Below, piece by piece: positions 1 through 8,031 of a stretch of DNA of 64,000 nucleotides. The position numbers and the translations under genes were made by a program. The stretch spans positions 1-64,000 of the forward strand of contig JAYOIK010000012.1 in NCBI GenBank assembly GCA_038118725.1, given 5' to 3'. The notes under the pieces were generated by a model. It saw only the letters and a program-made list of their open reading frames with translations. It was not told the origin of the DNA and searched no databases. The number at the start of each line of letters is the position of its first letter. The stretch's first letter is position 1. This DNA comes from JADHLJ01 sp038118725 (lineage in GTDB: Bacteria > Pseudomonadota > Alphaproteobacteria > Thalassobaculales > Thalassobaculaceae).

Positions 1-64
1 CAGGCCCAGGGGAATCCCTTTCTTACGATTCTATGATCATTGAACCTGCTCTAGGCGCCGAATT

Positions 65-802
65 TTGGTTGTTGAGGACGAACCGTTAAGCGCGGAACTA
101 GTGCGTGTGCTGCTAGAGGATCTTGAATTCGAGGTCGACCTGGCGACGGACGGCGCCCAGGCCGTGGCGCGCGCGACGGAGACCGCCTACGATCTCATCC
201 TGATGGACTTCTTTCTCCCGGTTTTAAGTGGCTTGGAAGCGGTCGAGGTCATTCGTGGCAATGAGAACGCGGCGTCGAGCGCCGTTCCGATCGTCGCGCT
301 GACCGCCAGTGACAGTTCCGCGAACCATCAGGCCTGTTTGGACGTGGGGATGAACGATTTCCTCCTTAAACCGCTGGGCCGCGACGCGCTTTCCGCAATG
401 CTGATGAAATGCGGCGTGCTGGACCCGGAGCACACGGGCGTTCCCGCGTCGAAGGACCCGTTCCTCAGCGACGGCTTTGATCCGACCCGGATCGAGGATC
501 TGCGTCGGGTCATGGACAAGGATGATTTCAATGCCGTGATCGCTCAGGCGGTTTCCAGCCTGGACGGCCATCTCGCGGTGATTGGACGAGAGGCGGAGCG
601 GCGCGACGACCAACGCCGGGCCTTTCACCGGATTGTCTCGCTCTCTCATGATCTTGGTTTCGTCTCGCTCGGTCGACGCGCGCGCGACCTGGAGGAAGCC
701 TTGGGAGGGGGAGAGACCCTGGAGCCGCCGCGGCGCGGCGCGTTCCTCGCGGATGCCGAAACCGTGCTCGGCACTCTGCGCTCCATGGCCGAGACCGGGT
801 GA
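65..802 (+). CDS. Response regulator with receiver and Hpt-like C-terminal domain
   Basis: Receiver domain over about residues 1-118: acidic pair E4/D5, phospho-acceptor D48 in a LMDFFLPVLSG context, T80 and K102. Residues 140-215 form a helical segment resembling a histidine phosphotransfer domain, with H188 in FHRIVSLSHDLG where Hpt proteins have HxLKGSA, so phosphotransfer is plausible but the motif is degenerate. The only available start is TTG at 65, because an in-frame TGA lies at 41-43. The usual first strand (RRILVVEDE) is encoded just upstream of this TTG, which suggests the frame is the tail of a longer hybrid kinase or that the start is mis-set. The gene is followed after 14 bases by a second receiver gene, and the pair is probably one two-component unit. 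No output domain is visible. Confidence 0.75.
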   Translation: MVVEDEPLSAELVRVLLEDLEFEVDLATDGAQAVARATETAYDLILMDFFLPVLSGLEAVEVIRGNENAASSAVPIVALTASDSSANHQACLDVGMNDFLLKPLGRDALSAMLMKCGVLDPEHTGVPASKDPFLSDGFDPTRIEDLRRVMDKDDFNAVIAQAVSSLDGHLAVIGREAERRDDQRRAFHRIVSLSHDLGFVSLGRRARDLEEALGGGETLEPPRRGAFLADAETVLGTLRSMAETG

Positions 803-816
803 CGGAGACCGCCTGA

Positions 817-1308
817 ATGCCCGCCGGAAAGCATAAGGTACTGTTGCTGGAGGACGATCCGGTCCGGGCGTTGATCTTCGAATCCGTGGTTAAGCGCGGC
901 GTCGGCGACATGATGACCTGTCCGGACGTTGCCACGGCGCTTCGTCATCTCCGGGGCCGCAAGTTCGATCTCTGCGTCGTGGATCTCGGTGTCTATCTGA
1001 AGGGCGAGGAGTTCGACGACCGCGGCGGCATCGAATTCATTGCCACCGCCCGCGCCGAGATCACCCGCACGATGCCGATGATCGTGGTCACCAGCGTGCG
1101 TGATCCGAACGCGCTGATTCCCTGTTTCGAGGCGGGCGCCGACGACTATGTGGTCAAGGACGAGACCATGGAGGCAACTTTCAAGCGTATCCGCTCCTGG
1201 CTAAACGGCGCGCCGTACACGAACACCTATCTGGAGCAGAAACGCCGCGAAGTACTCTACGCGCTCCGAGCGATGGAAGCCGCCAAGGAAGACGTCGAGT
1301 GGATTTGA
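817..1308 (+). CDS. Single-domain response regulator (receiver)
   Basis: A 163-residue CheY-like protein. It has the acidic cluster E12-D13-D14, phospho-acceptor D56 at the end of strand 3 (DLCVVDLG), T92 and K114. The loop after D56 is longer than usual (KGEEFDDRGG) and lacks the common MPxxxG turn, which suggests a specialised subfamily. The C-terminal 40 residues are charged and helical, with no DNA-binding or enzymatic output domain. The start ATG lies 14 bases after the upstream receiver/Hpt-like gene, so the two are probably co-transcribed and may exchange phosphate. The partner kinase is not in the window. Confidence 0.8.
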   Translation: MPAGKHKVLLLEDDPVRALIFESVVKRGVGDMMTCPDVATALRHLRGRKFDLCVVDLGVYLKGEEFDDRGGIEFIATARAEITRTMPMIVVTSVRDPNALIPCFEAGADDYVVKDETMEATFKRIRSWLNGAPYTNTYLEQKRREVLYALRAMEAAKEDVEWI

Positions 1309-1593
1309 CGGGGATTGTGGTGGGCGAGCTGAAATAGACGCCAGCCAAAGGCGGTAACCGTCGCCCTGGCGAAAGGCAGGGCCTACAGCTCGTGGATCCC
1401 GGGTGCCGTTTGGCCCCCTCAAGTTCACCGTCGCCCTTGCGAAGGCAAGGGCTTGTGCCGTGAACGTTGACCACGCGGGAGATTTCCGACCGGATCGATC
1501 TCCCGTTGACCGCCAACGCTGGCGGCAAGAGCCCTGACCTACGTCAGGGCGACGTAAACAAGCGTCTCGGCGATTGAATACCGCGACTCGGTA
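1309..1593. repeat. Intergenic region with three short palindromic repeats
   Basis: No credible gene lies between the receiver gene and the convergent dehydrogenase gene. The gap holds three copies of a dispersed hairpin family: about 1357-1383 (GTCGCCCTGGCGAAAGGCAG core), 1426-1452 (GTCGCCCTTGCGAAGGCAAG core), and an inverted copy with a perfect 8-bp stem, GCCCTGAC CTAC GTCAGGGC, at 1531-1550. Related copies occur near 20.6, 28.0, 41.3 and 63.2 kb. They resemble REP-type elements; the gap sits between convergent gene ends, so they may also terminate transcription. Confidence 0.7.
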
Positions 1594-2634
1594 TCAATAC
1601 CCCCGTTCCCAATCGATGATGTTCTCCAACGATTCCCCGGCGACATAGCGCTTGAGGTTTTCGACGAACAGCGCGTTGCCCTTGTGGGTGTTGATATCCG
1701 CCGCCGCCGAGATGTGCGGCGTGATCAGGACCCGGGGGTCGTCCCATAACCGGTCGTCCGGGGGGCGGTCGAATTCCCCGACATAGACATCCAGCACCGC
1801 CCCGCGCAGCTTATTGGCCGCCAGCGCGCGGATCAGCGCCTCCTCGTCGATGATCTCGCCGCGCGCGATGTTGAGCACCACCGCCCCGTCCTTCATCGCC
1901 GCGAAGGCCTCGTCACTGATAAGTTTTTCGGTCTCCGGCGTCCATTGACAGCACACCGCCACGAAGTCGCTCTCGACCAGCAGGTCATGCAACCCGTCGG
2001 CGGCGCGGATCTCGGTGAAGCCCTCGGTCGGCGCCGCCGCGCTTCGCCGCGTGCCGACGACCCGCATGCCCGCCGCCGCGCAGAGCCGCCCGACCTCGCG
2101 CCCGATACCGCCCGCGCCAACCACGCAGACCGTCTTGCCGGCAAGCTGCATGGGCTTGTACTCCCGCGCCCGCATACGCTTCTCGCCGCGCTCGATCTCG
2201 GCGACGTGCAGGCCCTTGGCGAAGTGCAGGATGCCGGCCAGCGTATACTCGGCGATCGGCAGGTTATGGGCGTAGCCGCGGCTCGAGGTTACCACCACCT
2301 CGGAGTTCCAGAGATCACCCCGCAACATGTTCGAGCTTCCGGCCGGCCGCTGATGCACCCATTTCAGCTTCGGTCCCCGGGCCCTTAGATCTAGGGGGAA
2401 GGGGAAGCCGACAATCACGATCTCCGCCTGGGCCAACAAAGCGTCCCGCTCCCCGCGCGTGCCCTGACCGTTCGAGCCCTCGGCGACATAGCGCTGGGAG
2501 GTGAATTCCGGCCAGGTCTCGCGGATCTCGCCGTCAAACCAGTTCGGCGCCATGGTCAGCGAGACATCGGGCGAGACGGCCTGGATCTCGTCCTGAATCG
2601 CCTGAGGCAGTGGGGTTAGAGAGAGGATGTTCAA
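1594..2634 (-). CDS. D-2-hydroxyacid dehydrogenase (NAD-dependent)
   Basis: A 346-residue member of the D-isomer-specific 2-hydroxyacid dehydrogenase family, which interconverts 2-hydroxy and 2-oxo acids with NAD(P). The central Rossmann motif is VVGAGGIG, followed by the family catalytic elements: Arg in NIARGEIID, an acidic residue in the DVYVGEFD region, and His in ITPHIS. Two TTG codons could start it, at 2640 (overlapping the upstream stop as TTGA) and at 2634. The second is chosen because a GGGAG ribosome site sits about nine bases ahead. The first residues then read MNILSLTPLP. It overlaps or abuts the ThDP enzyme gene and is very likely translated with it, so it may reduce or oxidise the 2-oxo acid that enzyme uses. 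The exact substrate is unknown. Confidence 0.85.
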   Translation of the reverse strand: MNILSLTPLPQAIQDEIQAVSPDVSLTMAPNWFDGEIRETWPEFTSQRYVAEGSNGQGTRGERDALLAQAEIVIVGFPFPLDLRARGPKLKWVHQRPAGSSNMLRGDLWNSEVVVTSSRGYAHNLPIAEYTLAGILHFAKGLHVAEIERGEKRMRAREYKPMQLAGKTVCVVGAGGIGREVGRLCAAAGMRVVGTRRSAAAPTEGFTEIRAADGLHDLLVESDFVAVCCQWTPETEKLISDEAFAAMKDGAVVLNIARGEIIDEEALIRALAANKLRGAVLDVYVGEFDRPPDDRLWDDPRVLITPHISAAADINTHKGNALFVENLKRYVAGESLENIIDWERGY

Positions 2635-2636
2635 AC

Positions 2637-4322
2637 TCAAGCTCCCGCCTCCCAGGCCAGGGGCGCGACAACATTGATGTCGCTCACCACGTCGATCACC
2701 ACCGGCCGGTTTGCCTTGAGCGCGGTCTGGAAGGCTTCGGCTATGTCGCCGGGTCGTTCGACGCGGATGCCGAGCGCGCCCATGTCCTCGGCGATCTTGG
2801 CGAAGTTGGTCTCGTTCTGGACCCACATCTCGTTGGAGCGCTCGGTCGGCTTGCCGTCATAGAGACGGATCATGCCGTTCAGCGCCTGATTGCCGGAGTG
2901 GTTGTTGTTGATCACCGTGATCGTGTTCACGCCGTTGCGCACGGCGGTTTCGACCTCGGCCATGTGGTACCAGAAGCCGAGATCTCCCATGAAGCAGATC
3001 ACCGGACGTTCCGGGGCGCCGCATTTGGCGCCGATCGCCGCCGGGAAGGCCCAGCCGAGATGACCGGCGCTGCGGATATAGCTCTGACCGGGATGGCGCT
3101 GTTCGAACATGCCGCCCATCCACATGCCGGAATGGCCGGTGTCGACGACGACGATGGCGTCCTCGGGCATCGCCTCGGAAAGCTCGTGAACGATCCGCGC
3201 GGGGTGGGTCGGCGTCGCGTCGGAGCGATAGGTCTCGGCGTAGTCGTCCTTGTAGGACTTGCGGATCTCCTGGACCTTCTCGATCCAGGCGCCGCGGCCG
3301 GCGGGGACGGGGGTATTGTGCTCGGCCATCCGCTCCAAGGTTGCCTTGGCGTCGCCGACAACCGAGACGTCGGTCGGATAGTTGCGTCCGGTCACGCCCG
3401 GATCGATGTCGATGTGAATGGACGCGGTACCCTCGGCGGGGATGGTCCAGAAATGCGTGGTCATGCCGCCGGCCCGGGTGCCGATGAAGATCACCAGATC
3501 AGCCGCCGCGACCACCTGATTGGCGGAGCGGCGCGAATAGGTGCCGACGACGCCGACCGAAAGCGGGTTGTCCTCGAGGATCGCGTCCTTGGCGTTGAGC
3601 GAGGTCGCGACTGGGACCTGCATCTGCTCGGCCAGATGCACCAGGGCCTCGTTGGCGCCGGAGCTTCTGACGCCGCCGCCGGCGACGATGACGGGACGTT
3701 CGGCGGCCGCGATCCGGTCCACCGCCTCGCGCACCCGCTCCGGGTCCGGTTGCGGGCGATCCGGCGGCACCTGGCCGTAGCGCGGCTCGGTCACTTCGTC
3801 CCAGTCGATCTCGGCGCCCTCGACCGCCTGACCGGTATTGCCGGCGAGTTGCAGATGGACCGGGCCGGGGCTGCCGGCGGTGGACATCCGAAACGCCTGG
3901 CGCAGCATGTCCGGAAGCCGGTTCGGGTCATCGATGGCGGCGTTCATCTTGGTATAGGGCGTAAAGGCGGGCAGATCGTCGACCTCCTGATAGGCCCAGC
4001 GATCACGGTGATCGGCCTCGCGCCCGCCGGTAAGCGCGATCAGCGGCGCCTTGGCGAGATGGGCATCGCGAATGCCCGCGCAGAGATTGAGCGCGCCGAC
4101 GATCTGGGCCATGCAGATGCCGGGACGCCCGGTTGCGCGGGCATAGCCGTCGGCCATGTAAACCGCGCCGGCTTCGGAATGGGCGTGGATGCGCTTGATG
4201 TCCGTGCGCTTCTCCAGCTCCATTAGCATTCGGCGCAGCACCGCCGGCAGATAGAAGACATGGGTGACGCCATAGGCCTTGAACATATCGGCCATCACGG
4301 CCGCGACGGTCTGCTTCGCCAT
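2637..4322 (-). CDS. Thiamine diphosphate-dependent enzyme (acetolactate synthase/decarboxylase family)
   Basis: A 561-residue protein with the three-domain ThDP architecture: N-terminal pyrimidine-binding domain with the activating Glu in HAHSEAGAVYMADGYARATG (about residue 50), a central Rossmann-like domain (about 190-330), and a C-terminal diphosphate-binding domain with GDLGFWYHMAEV...NNN, a variant of the GDG-NN motif. Length and layout match acetolactate synthase large subunits, benzoylformate decarboxylases and relatives. No small regulatory subunit lies nearby, and the partner is instead a D-2-hydroxyacid dehydrogenase, so branched-chain amino acid synthesis is unlikely and a decarboxylase or carboligase in catabolism is more plausible. 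The start is the ATG at 4322-4320. Confidence 0.85.
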   Translation of the reverse strand: MAKQTVAAVMADMFKAYGVTHVFYLPAVLRRMLMELEKRTDIKRIHAHSEAGAVYMADGYARATGRPGICMAQIVGALNLCAGIRDAHLAKAPLIALTGGREADHRDRWAYQEVDDLPAFTPYTKMNAAIDDPNRLPDMLRQAFRMSTAGSPGPVHLQLAGNTGQAVEGAEIDWDEVTEPRYGQVPPDRPQPDPERVREAVDRIAAAERPVIVAGGGVRSSGANEALVHLAEQMQVPVATSLNAKDAILEDNPLSVGVVGTYSRRSANQVVAAADLVIFIGTRAGGMTTHFWTIPAEGTASIHIDIDPGVTGRNYPTDVSVVGDAKATLERMAEHNTPVPAGRGAWIEKVQEIRKSYKDDYAETYRSDATPTHPARIVHELSEAMPEDAIVVVDTGHSGMWMGGMFEQRHPGQSYIRSAGHLGWAFPAAIGAKCGAPERPVICFMGDLGFWYHMAEVETAVRNGVNTITVINNNHSGNQALNGMIRLYDGKPTERSNEMWVQNETNFAKIAEDMGALGIRVERPGDIAEAFQTALKANRPVVIDVVSDINVVAPLAWEAGA

Positions 4323-4438
4323 TTCGAGTGCACTCCCAGCATGCGCGGTTTCGGCGGAGAGTAGTCAGGCGAAGGAGCGCTGTCGACGGCGGCGCGGTCT
4401 CGCCTCCTAGATATCAAACAGCGGGTATGACGTGGGGG

Positions 4439-5005
4439 TCAGGTGGATTTCTCCACCGGTTCGGACCCGGGCTCGGGCGCGTGCGCATCGTCTCCCCCGG
4501 CCTGCTGGTCCTCGTCGTCATGGCGCCGGCCCGCGCCCAGCGCCATGCTTTCGTGGTGAAAACGTCGGTCGGGGCCGATATAGCTCTCGCTCTGCACGAA
4601 CAGGCGCGGCTCGCTCGCGACCCATGCGAGGCGATCGTAGATCAGAGTCGGGGACAGAGGTTTGGCGATGATCATGTTACCGCCGGCGTCCCTCGCGCGC
4701 AGGATGTCGCGCTCGCGCCCGTGGCCGGTCAGAAAGATGATCGGGATGAAGCGGGTCGAGCTGTTGATATCGGCGCGGATCGCGTGGGCGACATCAAAGC
4801 CGCTGACCACCGGTACCGCCATTTCGCAGAACAGCATGTCAATGCCTCGGACCGGCACTTCGCGTTGCGCCACGTCGCCGGCGGCGACTTCATGGACCTT
4901 GCGCGCGCCGAAACCGTGCAGAATGCCGCTGACGATCGCCCGAACATGCTGGTTCGGGTCCGCCACCATGAAGGTCAGATCCTTGAGGTTCAGATCATTT
5001 GACAT
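4439..5005 (-). CDS. Receiver-like protein with Glu in place of the phospho-acceptor Asp
   Basis: A 188-residue protein whose residues 8-130 fold like a CheY receiver: D16 near the N-terminus, T93 and K115 (AKPLSP) at the canonical positions. At the acceptor position the sequence is LFCEMAVPVVSG, so E61 replaces Asp, which often mimics the phosphorylated state. The C-terminal 50 residues contain YIGPDRRF, a motif seen in other alphaproteobacterial receiver proteins as far as I recall, and end in a polar, acidic tail. It stands alone between oppositely arranged neighbours, and no kinase is adjacent. It is possibly a constitutively active or scaffold receiver. Confidence 0.8.
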   Translation of the reverse strand: MSNDLNLKDLTFMVADPNQHVRAIVSGILHGFGARKVHEVAAGDVAQREVPVRGIDMLFCEMAVPVVSGFDVAHAIRADINSSTRFIPIIFLTGHGRERDILRARDAGGNMIIAKPLSPTLIYDRLAWVASEPRLFVQSESYIGPDRRFHHESMALGAGRRHDDEDQQAGGDDAHAPEPGSEPVEKST

Positions 5006-5168
5006 CGAGGAGGCATTCCTTCGCGGCCTGTCGCTTGCACGGATACCGGTCGAAGACCCGCCAGGAGATGAATTTGACCACGCTATTGGGCGGCCAATAT
5101 AAGTCGGTCACACTGGGGCTGGAAGAATTACTAGCGCGGCGGTCGGCGTCGCGAGGAAGGGCCGGAGC

Positions 5169-6062
5169 ATGGATATTGGATTTATCGGACTGGGAGCGAT
5201 GGGCAGGCCGATGGCGGTCAATCTCGTCGACGCCGGATATGGTCTCGTTGTCTGCGATACCGACGAGAGCAAGACCGCGATCCTCGCCCAACGGGGCGCG
5301 ACCGTCGCTAGGACAGCCAAGGAGGTCGCGGACGGCGCGGATTTCGTGCTCGCCTGCATGCCCAATCTCGATGCGGCCGAAGCCGTCGCGATCGGGGCCG
5401 ACGGCGCGGTCGGAGGCGGACGCGCCAAGGCCTTCGTCAATCTCGGCACCACCGGAAGCGCCTATTCCCGCGATGTCGCGGACGCGATGGCGGCCGAGGG
5501 CAAGGCCTTTCTCGACGCGCCGATCTCCGGCGGACCGCTGGGCGCGGAGGCGGGGACATTGGGGATCATGTGCTCGGGCGATCAGGCCACGTTCGAGGCC
5601 TTGAAACCGGCGCTGGAGGCGATTTCCGGCAAGCTCGTCTATCTCAACGACAAGCCCGGCGCGGCGCAGACCATGAAACTGGTCAACAATATCATTTCCT
5701 TCGGCAATCTCTCGGTGGCGCTGGAGGCGATGACACTCGGGGCCAAGGCGGGTCTTGACCCCGAACAGATGCTCGAGGTGATCAATGCCTCCTCCGGACG
5801 CAACAGCGCGACGGAAACCAAGATCCCGAACCATGTGCTGAACCGCAAATTCGATTATGGCGGCGCGATGTACATCATCGAAAAGGATCTCGAACTCTGG
5901 CGCCGCGAGGCCGAGGCCTATCAGACGCCGATGTGGCTAGGGTCCAATATCCGCACGCTCTTCATGCAAAGTATCGCCGAGGTCGGGCGTGACGCGGATC
6001 TGACCGATCTGGCGCGCACCCTGGAAAAGATGGCGGGCGTGGAGATTCCCAAGACCCGGTAG
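5169..6062 (+). CDS. NAD(P)-dependent 3-hydroxyisobutyrate dehydrogenase-family enzyme
   Basis: A 297-residue beta-hydroxyacid dehydrogenase. The N-terminal Rossmann motif is GFIGLGAMGRPM (residues 4-15), the substrate-binding segment is DAPISGGPLGAEAGTLGIM, and the catalytic Lys lies in QTMKLVNNI. The family covers 3-hydroxyisobutyrate dehydrogenase, tartronate semialdehyde reductase and related enzymes, and the substrate cannot be chosen here. The gene is convergent with the LysR regulator downstream. No valine-degradation genes adjoin it. Confidence 0.88.
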   Translation: MDIGFIGLGAMGRPMAVNLVDAGYGLVVCDTDESKTAILAQRGATVARTAKEVADGADFVLACMPNLDAAEAVAIGADGAVGGGRAKAFVNLGTTGSAYSRDVADAMAAEGKAFLDAPISGGPLGAEAGTLGIMCSGDQATFEALKPALEAISGKLVYLNDKPGAAQTMKLVNNIISFGNLSVALEAMTLGAKAGLDPEQMLEVINASSGRNSATETKIPNHVLNRKFDYGGAMYIIEKDLELWRREAEAYQTPMWLGSNIRTLFMQSIAEVGRDADLTDLARTLEKMAGVEIPKTR

Positions 6063-6079
6063 GATCGCCAGCGGCCGGT

Positions 6080-7015
6080 CTACGCGGCTTCGAACGGTGT
6101 CGGAGATGGTGACCTCGCCGCCATCTCCTCGTTCAAGGTTTTGACGATCTCGCGCAAGACCAAATCACCGTCGCGGCTCGGATGCCAGTACCCATAGAGC
6201 CGGATCGGGTCCTGCTCGAAGGGGAAAGGGTGGATGGCGACCGGCCAACGCTGGGCGAGTTCCTTGGCGACCCGCTCGGTGACGGTGGCGATCATTTTCG
6301 TGCCGCGAATGAAATGCGGGACCAGGGAGTAAGACCACACCGAGATCCGCCTTGTTCGGCGAACCCCTTGCCGCCGCATCGCTTCATCGTCCTCGAAGGT
6401 CATCTGATGTTCGAAATAGCGGACGACCACATGGCGGCTTTGATTGTAGATGTCCCTGTTTAATGCACCGGCCTGGATACCCTGGTGGGCGCAGGTCAGG
6501 CAGGCGAACCTGTCCTCGAAGGCCAAAAGGTTCGGCGCCTGATCCATGGCGAAAGCCTGACCGGCCAAAAGCAGATCCACGCTTCCCGAGCGGATCAGCT
6601 CACCTGAGTTTTCGGTCAGCGGGAGAATGTCGAACCGGAGATTCGGCATCGCCGCCGTGAGTGTCCCAATCGCGTTGGCGAGGCCGACTTCGAGCATGTA
6701 GTCCGAGGCCACGATCTGGAGCGTGCGGTCGACCGAAGCGAGATCGCCGGCCGGCGAATGGGCGATGAACTCCCGGGCGTGGGACATCAGCGCGTTGACC
6801 GGGCCGAGCAGGCCGCGGGCGAACGGCGTCGGCACCAGGCCGCGCCCGGACTTCGTCAATAGTGGGTCTCCGAAATGCTCTCTCAATTGCGCCAGGATCG
6901 CGCTCATCGCAGATTGGCTGAGATGCAGTTTGTTGGCGGCCTTGGTGACGCTGCCCTCGGACAACAAGGCTTCCAAACAAACGAGCTGGTTAAGATCGAA
7001 GCCGTTCAAGCGCAT
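6080..7015 (-). CDS. LysR-family transcriptional regulator
   Basis: A 311-residue LysR protein. The N-terminal winged helix-turn-helix spans about residues 6-65 (LVCLEALLSEGSVTKAANKLHLSQSAMS) and is followed by a periplasmic-binding-protein-like effector domain. The opening MRLNGFDLNQLVCLEALL resembles NodD-like LysR members. It is divergent from the broken PhyH dioxygenase gene. The gap contains ATTTC-N6-GAAAT at 7019-7034, just upstream of its start, a plausible LysR-type dyad, so it may regulate itself and the dioxygenase/PanB-like operon. The ligand is unknown. Confidence 0.88.
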   Translation of the reverse strand: MRLNGFDLNQLVCLEALLSEGSVTKAANKLHLSQSAMSAILAQLREHFGDPLLTKSGRGLVPTPFARGLLGPVNALMSHAREFIAHSPAGDLASVDRTLQIVASDYMLEVGLANAIGTLTAAMPNLRFDILPLTENSGELIRSGSVDLLLAGQAFAMDQAPNLLAFEDRFACLTCAHQGIQAGALNRDIYNQSRHVVVRYFEHQMTFEDDEAMRRQGVRRTRRISVWSYSLVPHFIRGTKMIATVTERVAKELAQRWPVAIHPFPFEQDPIRLYGYWHPSRDGDLVLREIVKTLNEEMAARSPSPTPFEAA

Positions 7016-7133
7016 GACATTTCATCCACGAAATCGATGTTAACTCATCATAAATATCAATTTTACAGATGTATTGAACTCAAGGACAGTGCGTCGCGCG
7101 ATAGCTGTCGTGATGTCCCGGAGGCGCGGTTCG

Positions 7134-8000
7134 ATGAAGGCAATGTCAATCGACACACGGAATGGCGGCGATTCCAATCTCGCCGAACGCTACGAAGCCG
7201 ATGGGTTCGTGTTCCCGATCGAGGCGGTTTCCCGCGATGACGCGGGCCGGGTTCGAAGTGATCTTGAAGCCGCGGAGGCGGAATTGGCGGAGGACCCCGA
7301 GCGCCTCGGCCTCCTGCGTGCCTATCCCGACCGACTGCTGCCGTCCTTTGACGCGCTGATCTGAGGGGAGGCATTGCTCGACGCCGTCCGTCCGATCCTC
7401 GGCGAGGATCTCCTGGTCTGGAGTTCAGCCTTGTTCATCAAGGAACCGAATTCCACCCATATCGTGAGCTGGCATCAGGACCTGACTTATTGGGGGTTGG
7501 ATGACGCGGAAGAGGTTACCGCCTGGGTCGCGCTATCCGCGTCGAACGAGGAAAGCGGCTGCATGCGTTTCGTGCCGTGCAGCCACAAGAAGCGGCTCGT
7601 GCCCCATGTGGATACATTCTCGGACAACAACCTCTTGTCGCGGGGCCAGGAAATCGCGGTGGATGTCGATGAGGGCGATGGGGTGAGCGTCGTTCTGGAG
7701 CCTGGCCAAGCATCGCTGCACCACGGACATCTGTTTCACTCATCGGGGCCGAACCGTACGTCGGACCGTCGGATCGGCGCGGTGGTGCGCTTCATTAAGC
7801 CATCGATGAAACAAAGCAGCGGCGACAAGACTCTGGTGACGCTGGCTAGCGGAGAGGACCGGCACGGCAACTTCAAGGTCGTGGGCGCGCCACGTGGGCG
7901 GCTAATGGACGAGGATCTCGCGCTTTGCCGCGCGGATGCCGAAATCAGGCGGAAAGTCCTTTACGAGGGAGTCGATGTTTCCGAAGGTAAACGCTATTGA
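7134..8000 (+). pseudogene. Phytanoyl-CoA dioxygenase (PhyH) family gene interrupted by one in-frame TGA
   Basis: Two reading segments in the same frame encode one PhyH-type Fe(II)/2-oxoglutarate dioxygenase. The first runs from ATG 7134 (GGAGG ribosome site eight bases ahead) to a TGA at 7362-7364 (codon 77). The second continues without any frame change through GEALLDAVRPILGEDLLVW to 8000. Counted through, the iron ligands are H114 and D116 (WHQD) and H202 (LFHSSGPN), with Arg at about 212-213 for 2-oxoglutarate. Everything else looks intact, so the break is most simply a single CGA-to-TGA change. A downstream reinitiation at TTG 7374 would lack the N-terminal part. Pseudogene, sequencing error or read-through are all possible. 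It precedes the PanB-like operon on the same strand. Confidence 0.8.
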
Positions 8001-8031
8001 GTTGTTAGATTAAGGGACTGGGAAACAGGGT

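Noticed and set aside
2610..4226. A 538-codon open frame antisense to the ThDP enzyme
   Set aside because: The opposite strand encodes a full ThDP enzyme with all motifs. The antisense product is low-complexity and resembles no family.
2637..4322. IlvB of branched-chain amino acid synthesis
   Set aside because: No small subunit or ilvC nearby, a GDL instead of GDG motif, and coupling to a hydroxyacid dehydrogenase.
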